DNA from: Stenogyne calaminthoides
Taxonomy: Eukaryota > Streptophyta > Magnoliopsida > Lamiales > Lamiaceae
Assembly: GCA_037126765.1 (NCBI GenBank)
Contig: JBBCBC010000001.1
Span: forward strand, 34,580,804 to 34,644,803
Direction of reading: 5' to 3'
DNA length: 64,000 bases
How positions within the stretch are numbered: position 1 is the stretch's first letter; the number at the start of each line of letters is the position of its first letter. Of the stretch, positions 30,074 to 41,508 are shown piece after piece. The translations under genes were made by a program, and so were the position numbers. The notes under the pieces were generated by a model that was not told the origin of the DNA, did no database searches, and worked only from the letters and a program-made list of their open reading frames with translations.

Positions 30074-32560
30074 GGAACGGAAGAAAGGAGGAAGAAGTCA
30101 CTTGATCTTCTTGGGGTAAAAAGGGAGATTGGTGAGGCAAAGAAGGCTCAGGAAGAGCAAAAGAAAAGGAAGAAAAAGAAGCTCAGAACCATCAGGGAAC
30201 AAGAGTCCAGAGTAAAATCCCCTCTTGATACACTTGCCAAAGCTGTCTCTCAGGCAACTGCGGCAGAAACTGTTCAGGAAAGTACTGAAGAAGGTGAGGA
30301 AGACGTCTTTACTGAGGTACTAGGTACCAGTATTGGCGATGATAGAATAACCCAAGAAATCTTCGCAGGTTCCCAAAAACCTGTGGAAGAGAGTCAAATT
30401 ACAATCCCACCCACACAACCCTCAGAGCCATATATTTCCATTCCTTCAGAGGCTCATTCTAGCTCTGAAGAGGAGGCACCTGGTCCTGAACTCAGGAAAG
30501 GTGAGGCTGAAGAGAAAGAGTGGAGGCTGAAGACGGAGAGATTTGTGTTAGATAAATATTCGGTGCTGGAAAAATACCCTGACCTTCAGGATATGTTTTT
30601 CAGACTGAAGACCGCTATGCTGATTGTCAATCAATCGTTTGCAATGATGCTCAGGAATGGAAACTTCAGAGGCGAAGAATATTGGGCTGAGGAGGTGGCG
30701 GAGCTTGATGCCTTCTCAGGGCTGGGGAAGAAAAGACTCAGGATAAAGCCAACAGAGTTTGACCAACTCGTGATGAAGAAGATTACTGAGAAAGAGCCAA
30801 CCACTCAGGCTGAAGGTGGAGAAGGTAGTCCGGATAAAGATGATCAGGACAAGACTGAGGATTAGGACAAAACTGAGAAAAATATTCCTGAAGAGAAGAG
30901 GCAAGCTGTTGAATCAAGTGTTGAAGCTACACTTCAGGGGGAACAAACTCAGGATGTTCCACCCTTGCAGATGATCACTTTTGGTCAGACTATCCAGTAC
31001 CCGTTGGAGCCTACTGTGGAGGTTATAGAGATGACTGATTCAGGGGTACATACAGATGCTGAAATTCCCATTCCAACAACTGTTGATCTGACACCAGTCT
31101 TAGAGAAGTTAACCAAGCTAGAGCCTATTGTTGATCATATTGCTAAGCTCGAGCCTCTAGTGGACGAAGTGTCAAAGATTGCTGAGGCACAAACTTCTCA
31201 AAGCAAGATGGTTGAATTGCTAAACACATCTATGGTGACAACTGATCAGGTACCTTCATTATCTACATCCATTGATGATAAGTTTACTGAGATGTATGCT
31301 AGAATAGAAGATGTATCTAAGGATGTGTTAGGCGAGATGGAAAAGAAATTTGTGTTGAGGACTCAGATGTTGGAAGAGTTGATGAAAGCAAGAACTGGGG
31401 AATTGATTAGAACAGCTGTTGAGGAAATGAGTTCTTCACTCATGACCAAGATACAGGCTACTTATGGTGATCTTGCTGAGGATACAACAACAGGGTTGAA
31501 TGTGTTGCAGAGACTTCAGGATGAGAATCTACATATTGCTGCAGAACTTCGCTCAGTTGGACGTGAGCAGCTACACATGGACAGAACACTTTCTCAGATA
31601 TTGGCTGATTATGATGCCAAAAAGGGGGAAAGTTATGATATGCTCACACAACTGCCAGAAATTGAAGGGAGATTACTGACTCAGGAAGAAGTCATTATAT
31701 CCAAAGGAAAGAGGAAACAACCTGAAATATCTATAAATCCTGAGGCTGCTGCTAAAGTCATTCAGGAACGTGCAAAGAGGCAGAGGGCTCATGAGTCAAG
31801 CAAGATGGGAGAGGCTCATGGTGTCCTGAATCCTATTCCTGAAACCCAAGTAGTTCCTCCTGTTGATAAGCCAATCAGAAGGAGATTGTCCGGGGAGTTC
31901 TCTGAGGTTGAGGCACAAAGAAGTGAAGAATCTGAAACCGATGAACTCTTCATGGAGGGATTTGGTGAATATGATGTGGCCTCCAAGAGACTGAACTGGG
32001 ATTGGCACAATTCAGTAAAAATGATTGAAGCTGAAAAGAGAAGAAAAGTTGTGGTTTCTGTGTCAGGATCAGAGATGACCAGAAAATCCAGAGAGGATGC
32101 GAAGAGGACCAGGGGAGGATTCCAGAGATTTGTCCTAAGGAGGAGAGGCACAAAACAAAGGAAGAGGCAATGGCCCCATACTGATAAGTGGATGCCTATT
32201 GAGATGAATGATAGATGGGAGCTTGCCAAGAGAGAATTTGTGTTCAACTATGATGTGCTGCAAGTTTGGCCTCATCCTATTGCTGACAGAGATGATGCAT
32301 TTATTGCATATCTTCTGAGGAATTTCACTGATATGTGTCAGAAATGGTTCAATCTGTTTGACACACTGGGATATCAGTTAAAAGCTCCAGGACAAATGAA
32401 GTACCCTCCACCCAAGTTCAAGAATGGGATGATCAACTATTTGTAGCTGACAGGAAATGATGCAAGGACCATTCAGGAGTGAGAGGAGCTGAAGAAAAGA
32501 TACTATGGAATGTTCAATCTCAACCCTCCAGCTGATGAGATTGATTCTGATGAAGAATGA
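30074..32560 (+). pseudogene. Element B ORF3, C-terminal part
   Basis: It continues the frame left at 14389 and is open for most of 2.5 kb. Stops lie at 30863-30865, 32444-32446 and 32480-32482, with a probable natural TGA at 32558-32560. In order it has a Lys-rich stretch, an acidic linker, a helical domain (KYPDLQDMFFRLKTAM; about 30560-30780), a long heptad-like coiled region (about 31080-31660) holding an internal polypurine tract, basic NLS-like clusters (KGKRKQ, RAKRQR), and a C-terminal domain (WPHTDKWMPIEMNDRWE...) shared with F. No membrane segment is seen. With 13479-14389 the whole gene would code for about 1,130 residues. Confidence 0.8.
31619..31632 (+). other. Internal polypurine tract in B ORF3
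   Basis: AAAAAGGGGGAAAG lies about 1.2 kb before the true tract and matches it almost base for base. Confidence 0.45.
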
Positions 32561-32803
32561 TGCATCATTTCATTTCTTTTGATTTCCAATAGAGTAGGAT
32601 CAACTTTGTATCATGTACCTAACTTTCTGATTAATGAAAACTCTACTGATGTTTCTGTTCAGAAAAGATAATATCTCATTATCTTACTGATTCATGTTTG
32701 ATGGTTGCCTTTAATGTCTTTTATAGGAATTGAAACTTGATTAGATGATAGGTTTATTTCTATTATATTCGCATATCTGTAACAAGATGGTTTTGGCATC
32801 ATC
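32561..32803 (+). other. Element B ORF3 3' untranslated stretch
   Basis: This AT-rich sequence lies between the ORF3 stop and the polypurine tract. I see no gene in it. Confidence 0.6.
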
Positions 32804-32816
32804 AAAAAGGGGGAAA
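32804..32816 (+). other. Element B polypurine tract
   Basis: AAAAAGGGGGAAA lies directly before the 3' LTR. Confidence 0.92.
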
Positions 32817-32817
32817 T

Positions 32818-34550
32818 TGTTGGGAGATGAATTTAATAAAGAAGTTTTGATTAGATCCCAAAACCCCTGAGTATGACATGTTTCAGGACATCTTGATAGT
32901 ATAGGATCAGGATCAGGTTTCAATAGATACTAGGGATCAGGATTATCTGCACCATGTATAGTCACCAGATATAGATCAGGATTTTTTGTGTACTGAAGAC
33001 TCTGAAAACTCCGAAGACAGAAGTCCCTGAAGACTCAGAAAACACTGAGTAGCTCAGGAATATCCTGAAGACTGTTTTTGTACTGATCAAAAGGATCCTG
33101 AACAAGTTATTTTTATGAAATAGTGTTATGTTCATTCCTAGTACAAGCAAACTGAATGTTAGACATTTGTGGACATTAAGGAACATATCAGATCGAGGGC
33201 AAAGAGCCGTTTGTTTGTCTCTGCTCAAACAAAGATTTCAACCAATGAGGAGGCAACAACACTGTGCTATACTGACACAGAAAACGACATATCACTAAGG
33301 AATGCCAGGTCTGATATTTTCCAGTTCACAGAAGTTGATGATTGGCTACATGGCTGCATATTTCCTAAAACATGCAAGGGAGTGTTCAAACCCTAAAATA
33401 ATCGTTCATCAATATCCAAAAGAGGAAACCCTTGATACTATCTCTTCCAACGGATAGTTTTTCAAGAGTAACCTTTGGAGAAGTTGCCTATAAATACCAG
33501 TGACCTTCTACATTAAAAGGTTACGGGAAATTTCAAGCAACTCAAGAGCTCATTCGTATTCTTGCAAATTGAATCACTCGAAAACCCTAGAATTTCCCAA
33601 GTGTTTCACATTGGAGAGAGCTCATTCGCTAAGCCTAGATTGATAGACATACACAAAGCTTAGTAGAGATATCCTAGCCTTTTACATTTGTTCTTATTGT
33701 AAAGGATATCTCACCCTAGTTGGAAACCAACCCAAAACCCAAACCCTTTGTTAAGGTAGTTTGTGTGTGATTTGTTGGTGAGTTAGAGTTGTAAAGAGTG
33801 AGTAAGCTGCAGTGAGTCAGCTAGAAAACTCTAGAGAATAAGTTATTAAGCTACTTGTGGTAGTCTGAACACTTGTGTGTGTTTGAGTTAGTAAGCTGCA
33901 GTGAGTCAGCCAGAAAACTCAAGGTAGAAAAGTGAGTAAGCTACAGTGAGTTAGCCTGAAAGCTTTAGGAAGTGGTTAAGGAATTTCTCTGAAGATCAGA
34001 GAGAGTGGACGTAGGAGCTTGAGTCTCTGAACCACTATAATTGTTGTGTTGTTTGCTTTCTGTACTGCATTATATCTGCTGCATGTTTTTTTCTGAAAGC
34101 TGATTTTTACTGATATTCAGTTGGAACCAATCCACTAAACTTGCATCAAGTTGATCACAGCCTTAATCACTGTTTTATTAAAGGAAGAAGATTTTCAGCA
34201 AAGCTAAAACGAGTATAAACTTAGGGCCAACCATTCCGCACACTTGAGTAGTTAGAACAGATAGTTACCAAACTGAACTAACTCTACTGAGTATTCAGTA
34301 AGATAATTATCTGATCCAAGCTTCTCAGGATCTCTGATAAAACTCAAGATCAGTTGGGCTAATCTAAAGCTACTGAAAGCTGCTCAGGATCACTGTCTCA
34401 GTAGACTTTGACTTAGGGCGATTTGTGCTTCTCAGGGCAAAAATATCAGGACAACCTGACCCTTCTGATCTCAGTGAAAAAAAGTTTAAAAAATCACTGA
34501 ACACGTGTATTCCCCCCCACCTGTGAGACTCGTTTGCACCGGGACCAACA
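32818..34550 (+). repeat. Element B 3' LTR (1733 bp)
   Basis: It matches the 5' LTR with few substitutions and about 24 bp net loss, including part of the terminal C-rich/CACGTGT stretch near 34510. Its TATA box is at 33489-33496. Confidence 0.96.
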
Positions 34551-34555
34551 ACTCT
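34551..34555 (+). repeat. Target-site duplication of element B, right copy
   Basis: ACTCT here compares with GCTCT on the left, one change. Confidence 0.75.
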
Positions 34556-35696
34556 TTATTGCCTGAACCAAGCTCCTGGAGCCTGGTATGATACACTATC
34601 TCAGTTCTTGGTAAACAGTGGATTCACAAAAGGAATAGTAGATAGAACCTTATTCAGAATAGAAGATGGATAAGACATTATGATGGTTCAGATCTATGTG
34701 GATGACATCATCTTCGGATCTCCCAACAAAAACCCGTGTGACAGATTCAGTAAACTAATGCAAGGGAAGTTCGAGATGTCCATGATGGGTCAGATGAATT
34801 ACTTTCTGGGTCTTCAAGTTAAGCAAAGTACAGAAGGGATATTCATCTGCCAGGCAAAGTATACTAGGAATTTATTGGCTAAGTTTGGAATTCAGAATAG
34901 TAAGGAAGCTAAAATTCCTATGATGACTGGATTCAAGATGGATCCAGATGAAAATGGTCAGAAAACTAATCAGAAAGAATACAAGGCTCTCATTGGATCT
35001 CTACTATACCTGACTGCCAGCAGACCAGATATAACATTTGCAGTAGGTGTATGTGCTAGATTTCAGGCAAATCCAATGCAAAGCCACCTGGAAGCAGCTA
35101 AGCGGATTCTTAAGTATCTGAAGGGAACAGTAAACCTTGGTTTATTCTACCCATCAGATGATAATCTAGAGCTTAGTGGGTATTCTGATTCTGATTATGG
35201 AGGTTGCAGAATAGATAGAAAATCAACCTCAGGAACATGTCAGTTCTTAGGAAGCAAACTGATCCATTGGTTCTCAAAGAAGCAGACATCTGTTGCCACA
35301 TCTACTACTGAAGCATAATATATGGCTGCAGGAATCTGTTGTTCCCAACTGCTCTGGCATAGTCAGCAGCTGAGGGATTATAACATTGTAGCTACGAATG
35401 TGCCCATATTATGTGACAGTAATAGTGTTATTGCAATCACCCAGAATCCAGTATTACATACAAGATGCAAGCATGTGGATGTCAGATATCATTTTATAAG
35501 AGATCATGTGGAAAAGAAGAATATTAGAATGGAAAAGATCCATACTGATAAGCAAAGAGCTGATATCTTAACCAAGCCACTAGCTGAAAACAGATTCAGA
35601 GAACTATGTACTGAGCTAGAACTTCTGGACCTTGGAGAAAGTGCACCAGAAATGTTTGGTGGACAGGTCTTCAGAACCAGTTGGTTAAGAGACTAA
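34556..35696 (+). pseudogene. pol: Element A pol, 3' part: reverse transcriptase palm and RNase H
   Basis: This resumes the gene cut at 5124. It has the NQAPGAWYDTLSQFL segment, a stop near 34671, YVDD at 34695-34706, and LTASRPDITFAVGVCARFQ. The RNase H motifs are YSDSDYGG, a stop at 35316-35318 in place of the Glu/Asp of TTEAEYM, LCDSNSVI and KHVDVRYHF. The terminal stop at 35694-35696 (RTSWLRD) matches C and is probably the true end of pol. Confidence 0.92.
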
Positions 35697-36353
35697 CCAG
35701 ATAAGGAGGATCAGTTGAGTAAGGTACTTCAACTGATCAGAAAGATCAGTCAGGAACTGATTAGAAAAGGGATATCAGATGAAGGGGGAATGGATCAGAT
35801 TGGATAAGAAAGGAACCTGATTAGATAAGTGGGACATTGTTGGGAAATACTAAGGTTTAGGCAAAAATTAAGATCAACATAAATCAATCAAACTTCATGT
35901 GATATTGACTGATAACAACATCAGTCAACCAGATACGCATTTTTGTTCCTTTGTTTTTACTGATTACTTATCTGCAATTATCTGATAATATTTGCTTTTA
36001 CTGTGCACATATTTTTATGACGCACACCCTACAAATCATTTAATGCGGACGTGGGGAATATGTATTAACTGCTATTAAATGCGTTTTTAAAATCCAAAAG
36101 GTAATCGCGCGTGCAAATCCTGATCGCACGATCAAAACCGCTTAATCTAAATCGTTTATTCTTTTCAAACATTTGGTTTTCCGGTCTCGATTTTTCCCTC
36201 TTTTCCTTTATATAGGCTTCATCAAAACCCTTCCAAAATTACACTTCTCAAAATCTCTTGCGATTTACACTCTGCAAATTTCTCAAATACACTACAAATC
36301 AAAGCATTTCTTGCGATTCACCTTTATTTGAAAATCACTCAACAAAATCTGGT
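35697..36353 (+). promoter_or_regulatory. Element A pol-ORF3 spacer with internal promoter
   Basis: This non-coding stretch has a GAAGGGGGAA purine run (35784), TGTTGGGAAAT (35838-35848), a block conserved in C (36013-36058, with ATGACGCACACC and TTTAATGCGGAC) and a TATA box, TTTATATAGG, with TATATA at 36209-36214. An untranslated leader of roughly 110 bp would follow, up to a candidate intron. Confidence 0.6.
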
Positions 36354-36553
36354 AATATGTGGTTATTTGTTGAATTTATTCCATTTAATGTTTTGCTCAT
36401 ATCAGTTTTTTTTTTCTAATGTATGCCATCTCTAATGCTTGGTATCTATGTGACAATGATATAGAATGATTTAATCGGTTATTTGTTCGGCAAATCAGAT
36501 AGATGATATGTTTTTTATTAATCATTATACTCACATAGTTCTTCTTAATATAG
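36352..36553 (+). other. Candidate 5'-UTR intron of A ORF3 (202 bp)
   Basis: CTG/GTAATATG opens and CTTAATATAG closes it, directly before the ORF3 ATG at 36554. The inside is T-rich with a T run at 36408. C has a matching segment with the same position and donor type. Confidence 0.55.
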
Positions 36554-39500
36554 ATGGCTACTCACGGTATTGGCAAAATCATGTGTAACTATGTAAGCTT
36601 GGCAAATCAAATTGTTGAAGACAAATATGTAATGTTTGGAGTTACACGAGATCCAGAATCAATGGAAGTTGAACATTTATTAAGGAGATGTGGCCTCGAA
36701 CAGTACTGTGCAGCCCATTCCAATCCAGTGATGCAATATGAAGTCCTGGAATTTCTGAGGAATTTGGAGGTAGTATCACCAGGTGACAAGCTGTCATCAT
36801 CTGTCAATGGTGAAGAGATCAGAGTCACCAATGCAGATATCACGCGCCTATTCAATCTGCCCAAAGGAAAAATTTCACCTGCTCATTACAGAGAGAATGA
36901 AGATGAGCTGATAAGTGATGAATTGTTCAAGGAAGCAGATAAAAAGCACACTGCCAACTTTGTCAGGCCTATGCTTAAACGAAAGTTTTTCCTGTTGTTT
37001 GACATTCTGTCAAAAACAATAATGGGAATATCCTTCAGCCCAGACGGATTAACTGCTGTAAAGATGCACTGTTTGGCTGCCATTGTGGATGGAGCCACTA
37101 ACATCAATTGGACTGGTTTTCTGAAAGCCATTTTGCTCCAAGAACATGAGAAATTCGGAGTGAATGAACAGAGGCAAGTCTTTCTGAAGAAAAGAATCAG
37201 CAATCTCAACAAAGTTGCAGTTATTCTGAGGGACAAATTGCTAAATGTCGAATGGGATCAGAATGGACTGAAGTTTTACAAGGCTTTTCTCTCAACCACA
37301 ACTGCCATCTATGGCCCAGCTGATGATGATATGAAGATGACTGTCAGGAAGGGCGAGATCAAGGAAGCCACATCTGTTGCAACTGCGAACCCTCCAAAAA
37401 GAAAGAGACTATTAACGAAAGAACTGGCGAAGAGGCCCAAGAAGGTAAAGCAGGCCCCAATGACTCTGTTTCTGGAAGATGAGTCCGAGGAAGAAGAAGC
37501 CGCAAGTCCACAGAAGAAATCTGCCGATAAATCCGAGAGGCCCGCTTCACAGGTGGAAAGCTCTCCAGAGCAGTCAGAAGGAGAGCAAGGGAAAGAAAAG
37601 AGAAGAGCAAGATCACTGTCTCCTCAGTCGCGCGCACAATCACCCATCAGATCTCCACCTGCTCAGCACATGACTCCCTCTCCTTCTCCATCTCCGTCTC
37701 CAAGGATTGAGCGAATATGATCACAGTCCGATCAAGCCCAACCTGATGTGCAATCCGCTCAGGCACAAACTGCTCAGACTACTCAACGCCCCTGCCTGAA
37801 CATTCTTCAACTCGTCAACCCTCAGATCAGCCAGCTGCACCAGAAACATCCACTACTACTCCACTGGTTGCATCCACTCAGCTTCAACAACCTTCCGCTT
37901 CTGCCAGTCAACCGGAGTCTCTTCCTGAATCAGAGCTGGGAATACCATTTCTGGTGAAATGATCTGACTCAGAGTAGAAAGGGACTTGGATCAAATGTTC
38001 CCAGAATTGGTAGATCAACCGAGAATCAAACATGAAGTTCTTGAAATTCTTACCTGGAGAGATCTTAGATTGAAAAACTTCTCAGACTTCATTGTTTTGA
38101 TGGGACAAATGGGTGGACTAGATGAATTTGCTGACTTCGACTTTGACATGAAGAAGGCAGCAGGAGTAGGATCACCAGTTGAGCTTATATCTGATGATGT
38201 AGTAAAAGCACTGGTATACAGAAAATTGGGAAAATTTGTCGATCGGGTAAACTTGGGTTCTGATGAAGAAGCACTCCAGAAAGATGCTACTATGAAGGAT
38301 GTTGGAGTTGCCGATGAAGGTGAAACTGGTGCTATAGTTCATGACCAGCCACTGGAGGTACAAACAACAGGAATTGATCAGGTGGTACAAAGCATTCCTG
38401 CTACACACTTAACCACTTATCAACTTCGGGAGATCAGATCTTGTTTCAAAGATCTCCTAAAAGAGGAAGTTGAGGGCGTGTTGGCTAATGCAGTCAGAAA
38501 CACAATAGCTGATCAGAGGCAGGATAGCCTCCAGGAGATGAAGGACCAACGGGAATTTACTATTTCCCAGATTGAGACAATTAAAGATCAATTCTCTCAA
38601 ACCGTGACCAACCTAACTTCTGATATTAAGAAGACTTTTGATGAGAAGTTGGTCCAGGCTGATCAAAATCAAGTTTCTCTTCTGATGGTCACTGAAAAAC
38701 TTGAAAAGACAGAAGAGAAACTGGATAAACTGATTCTCACTTTTTCCACGGCCATCGAAGCTGCAAAGTCTGAGCTGATTGCCAAGATTCAAGATCTAAC
38801 TGCTCAGACTCAGGGCCTAACTATTTCTGATCTGAACAAGGCCATTTTCATCAGCTTTGGCTCCCTGACTTCCCACCTCAATACTCTTTTTGATCAAACC
38901 AAAAAGGGGAAGGCCAGGTTGAGAAACCAGCTAACATCATCAGTACAACAGAAGATCTGATTCAAACTGTTGAGTCATACGGATAGAGACTTGATCATCT
39001 AGATCTGTTCGCTGACGAAATAACTGCTAAGATGGAGAAATCAAAGGCTAGGAAGGTGGCCGAAAATGCTAGACCCTCTGGACCATCAAAGACTACATCT
39101 CTTCCCCCACAAGCTCAGACTCACTCAAAGAGGGTAACTCGAAGTGTTGCCGCGCAAATTGAATCAGACAAGGAACTGGCAGTCAAGCTGACCAAAGATC
39201 AACTTGAAGAGGAGACCCGTCTGAGTGAGGTAGAGAGAAGAACTGAAAAGCTAGCTGAGGCTGAGAGTCTGAAGAAGAGATACATTTCCAGAGAGAAGAA
39301 GGGCCTAGCTGGAAAGAAGACTGTTGAACCCCTGATTCCTGCCAGAATTGAAGACATCATTCCTAAGAATGATAGATATGAAGAAAGGATGAAGGAATGA
39401 TTGAAGATAAGAGCAGAATGACTCTTGGATGCGTTTGTTCTGGACATTGTGCCAGCTGAAGAATCTCCTGATGAAGAATTTTTTAACTGGATGGAGAACA

Positions 39501-39773
39501 AACATCCAACCTTCTTGAAAGGGCTAGAATATGATGACAAGATAATCAACGCGAAAATCTCCCACCCCTCCATATGATGTGTTGGGGTACAAGAAGAAGA
39601 AGGATGGTTCTTTTGACAGATTAACGTTTGAGAGATTCTATTTTGATCTGATGGGAAAAACTCTCATAACTGATCCGCAGCAGGTGAATGATGTCAAGTG
39701 GAAATTATATCGTATCTTCGATGTTCCACAAAATCTGCGAGAAATGCCGGAAGGGTACATTCCCAAAGTTTGA
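36554..39773 (+). pseudogene. Element A ORF3 (third gene)
   Basis: The first 388 codons are open to 37720. The conserved N-terminal domain (residues 1 to about 250: MATHGIGKIM, RVTNADITRLFNLPKGK, LKRKFFLLFDILSKTIM, NINWTGFLKAIL) aligns with C. NLS-like basic clusters and an acidic and Ser/Pro-rich linker follow. Frame changes near 37780 and 37980 lead to a helical domain (MFPELVDQPRIKHEVLEILTW) and a coiled coil (about 38540-38830, EKLEKTEEKLDKL) to 38960. After another frame change, 39032-39400 is a basic Lys/Glu stretch. The C-terminal domain ends near WKLYRIFDVPQNL at 39773. I see no membrane segment. Function is unknown. Confidence 0.8.
38901..38913 (+). other. Internal polypurine tract in A ORF3
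   Basis: AAAAAGGGGAAGG lies at the same protein position (TKKGK) as in C, about 1.08 kb before the true tract. Confidence 0.45.
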
Positions 39774-39975
39774 TTGTCAGAAGATAGTCTTTAGGATCAG
39801 TTGTAATTAATTCAGAAACTTTTCACATGTAATCTATAACTGATAACATCTGTTGAATGAAAAGTTTATTTTTACTGATCCTAAGACAAACTCTCATTGT
39901 CTTCTGATTATCTGTTCTTTACTGTTTTATATATTTATCAATTGTTGTTGGTTTCTCAAATGTTTTGGTTTCATC

Positions 39976-39988
39976 AAAAAGGGGAAAA
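39976..39988 (+). other. Element A polypurine tract
   Basis: AAAAAGGGGAAAA lies just before the 3' LTR. Confidence 0.9.
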
Positions 39989-39989
39989 T

Positions 39990-41508
39990 TGTTGGGAAAT
40001 TTAGAGTTTTTGATGAAAATTCCAAAACACTTGTAATAGGACCAGTCAGACCTGTTAGCTGACTGATGTTTTAGATTTCAGGTTAAGGTGACCAATTGAT
40101 AATTATTGTATAGAACAACTGATGTAATAGATAGGTCACATATTGAGGGGGAACTCAATATATATAAGTCAAGTCTTGAAGAAGATCAGATCAGATCTAA
40201 TCAGACAAGTCAGATGATCAGGTGAAGACTTGAAGCCGAAGACTTAGAAGACCTGAAGATCAGATGACTACCAGAAGAACAAGACCAGAAGACCTACATC
40301 AGTCGAGTCTGCTAGTTGAGCTAAGACAACTTGCATCCGAAGACTCTATCAGGTAGACTGATCAGTTTAGGTGATCAGTTCAGCTCACACCTGGTGACAA
40401 CTGTTCGTGCACCAGATCATACGTTGTTTAATCTGACAAGAAGAATGTCAACCTTAGTTGGTAAAACAAACACTGAACAAGTGTACTTGTTAACCAATGA
40501 GAACGAGACACGTATGAGAGGAGCTGATAATGCGGGATTTGCATAGCCAAACGGCTAGAAAGGATAAACATACATGCTTTCGGTCATGCCGTTCCTGAAG
40601 CACGTCACATCAACCCTGCAATTCTACCAAATATAGCCTGAAATTCAAATTGTTCTCCAACGGCTAGTTGATTTCGAGGTCTATAAATATGGGATTGCTC
40701 TTCATAGTGAAGACACGTAAATAATCATCAAGCTCAAACTATAGCAAGATTTCCGCACAAAGAACACAAATTCAAGATTATTTTCTAAGTGTTCATCCCT
40801 TTAGTTCTTAGCATAGAATTCTTATGCTCTAGCTTAAGGCTACCTCAAAACTAGGATAGAATTACAGTTGGAACAAACAACAAATCTTTACCCAAACACA
40901 AAGTTAGGTTAAGTTTGTTTTGCAAGATTTCAGACTAGGGCTTCTAGTTCTGATTTTTGGGATCGGTTGAGTGAGAACTCTTGAAACATCTGTTGGTTGT
41001 AATGTGTTGGACTAACACAATAAACTAAGTCCAGTTGGTTAAGTTGGTGCCCCTTGTGATAGGGAAGAGTGGACGTAGGACTGGTTGTCCGAACCACTAT
41101 AAAAATCTTGTGTGCCTTTACTTGTTCTTATCTGCTTTACACAACTGTACACAACCTGAGTTTAAACCGCATACATATTCTGAGTTAGGATCAGTCTGCA
41201 TCAAGAAACTGATCTGATCAGTTTGACACTTTAGTCATCTGATTGAAAACAGACTGCAGAATCTGATCTTATAAAATTGGTTTTTCACACGGGTTAGAAA
41301 CTTGCTTCCGCACATCAGTTAAACTGATAGACACCGAACTGATCTACCATCAGGCGATCAGTAAGTTGGATATCAGTCCAAACTGATTCACTCGCACTCT
41401 GATCAGGCAACTTGCTTTCACACCTGATCTTGCACGGAAAGTTTTCAAAAGTCTATTCACCCCTCCCCTCTAGACTTCTGCCCTCACAAAACCCGTTCGG
41501 GACCTACA
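39990..41508 (+). repeat. Element A 3' LTR (1519 bp)
   Basis: It starts TGTTGGGAAATTTAGAG and ends GGGACCTACA. The TATA box is TATAAATA at 40682-40689. GAAGAC-rich sequence lies at about 40160-40290. Related to the LTRs of E and C. Confidence 0.95.

Larger units (their letters stand above)
5125..34550 (+). mobile_element. Element B: family 2 Ty1/copia retrotransposon nested in A
   Basis: Two near-identical LTRs (5125-6881 and 32818-34550) flank a PBS, gag, pro-pol, a spacer with its own TATA box, ORF3 and a polypurine tract. Its Gag differs strongly from that of A, C and E but resembles that of F, which defines a second family. Element C is inserted in its ORF3. Without C the element is about 13.7 kb. 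Nonsense codons and small deletions in gag and pol make it inactive as written. Confidence 0.95.
1..41508 (+). mobile_element. Element A: family 1 Ty1/copia LTR retrotransposon, 5' end outside window
   Basis: The end of its 5' LTR lies at the left edge and its full 3' LTR at 39990-41508. The two overlap over 152 bp with about five differences. Between them lie gag, protease, integrase, reverse transcriptase, RNase H and ORF3 in copia order. The element is split by element B, which entered the reverse transcriptase. Removing B (5125-34550) leaves about 12 kb, a normal length for a Sirevirus-like copia element. Several nonsense codons and active-site changes show that it is dead. Its target-site duplication cannot be checked because its start is outside the window. 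Confidence 0.93.

Noticed and set aside
36554..39773. ORF3 as a retroviral-type envelope gene
   Set aside because: Its position fits, but no signal peptide, transmembrane segment or Cys-rich ectodomain is visible in A, B, C or F.
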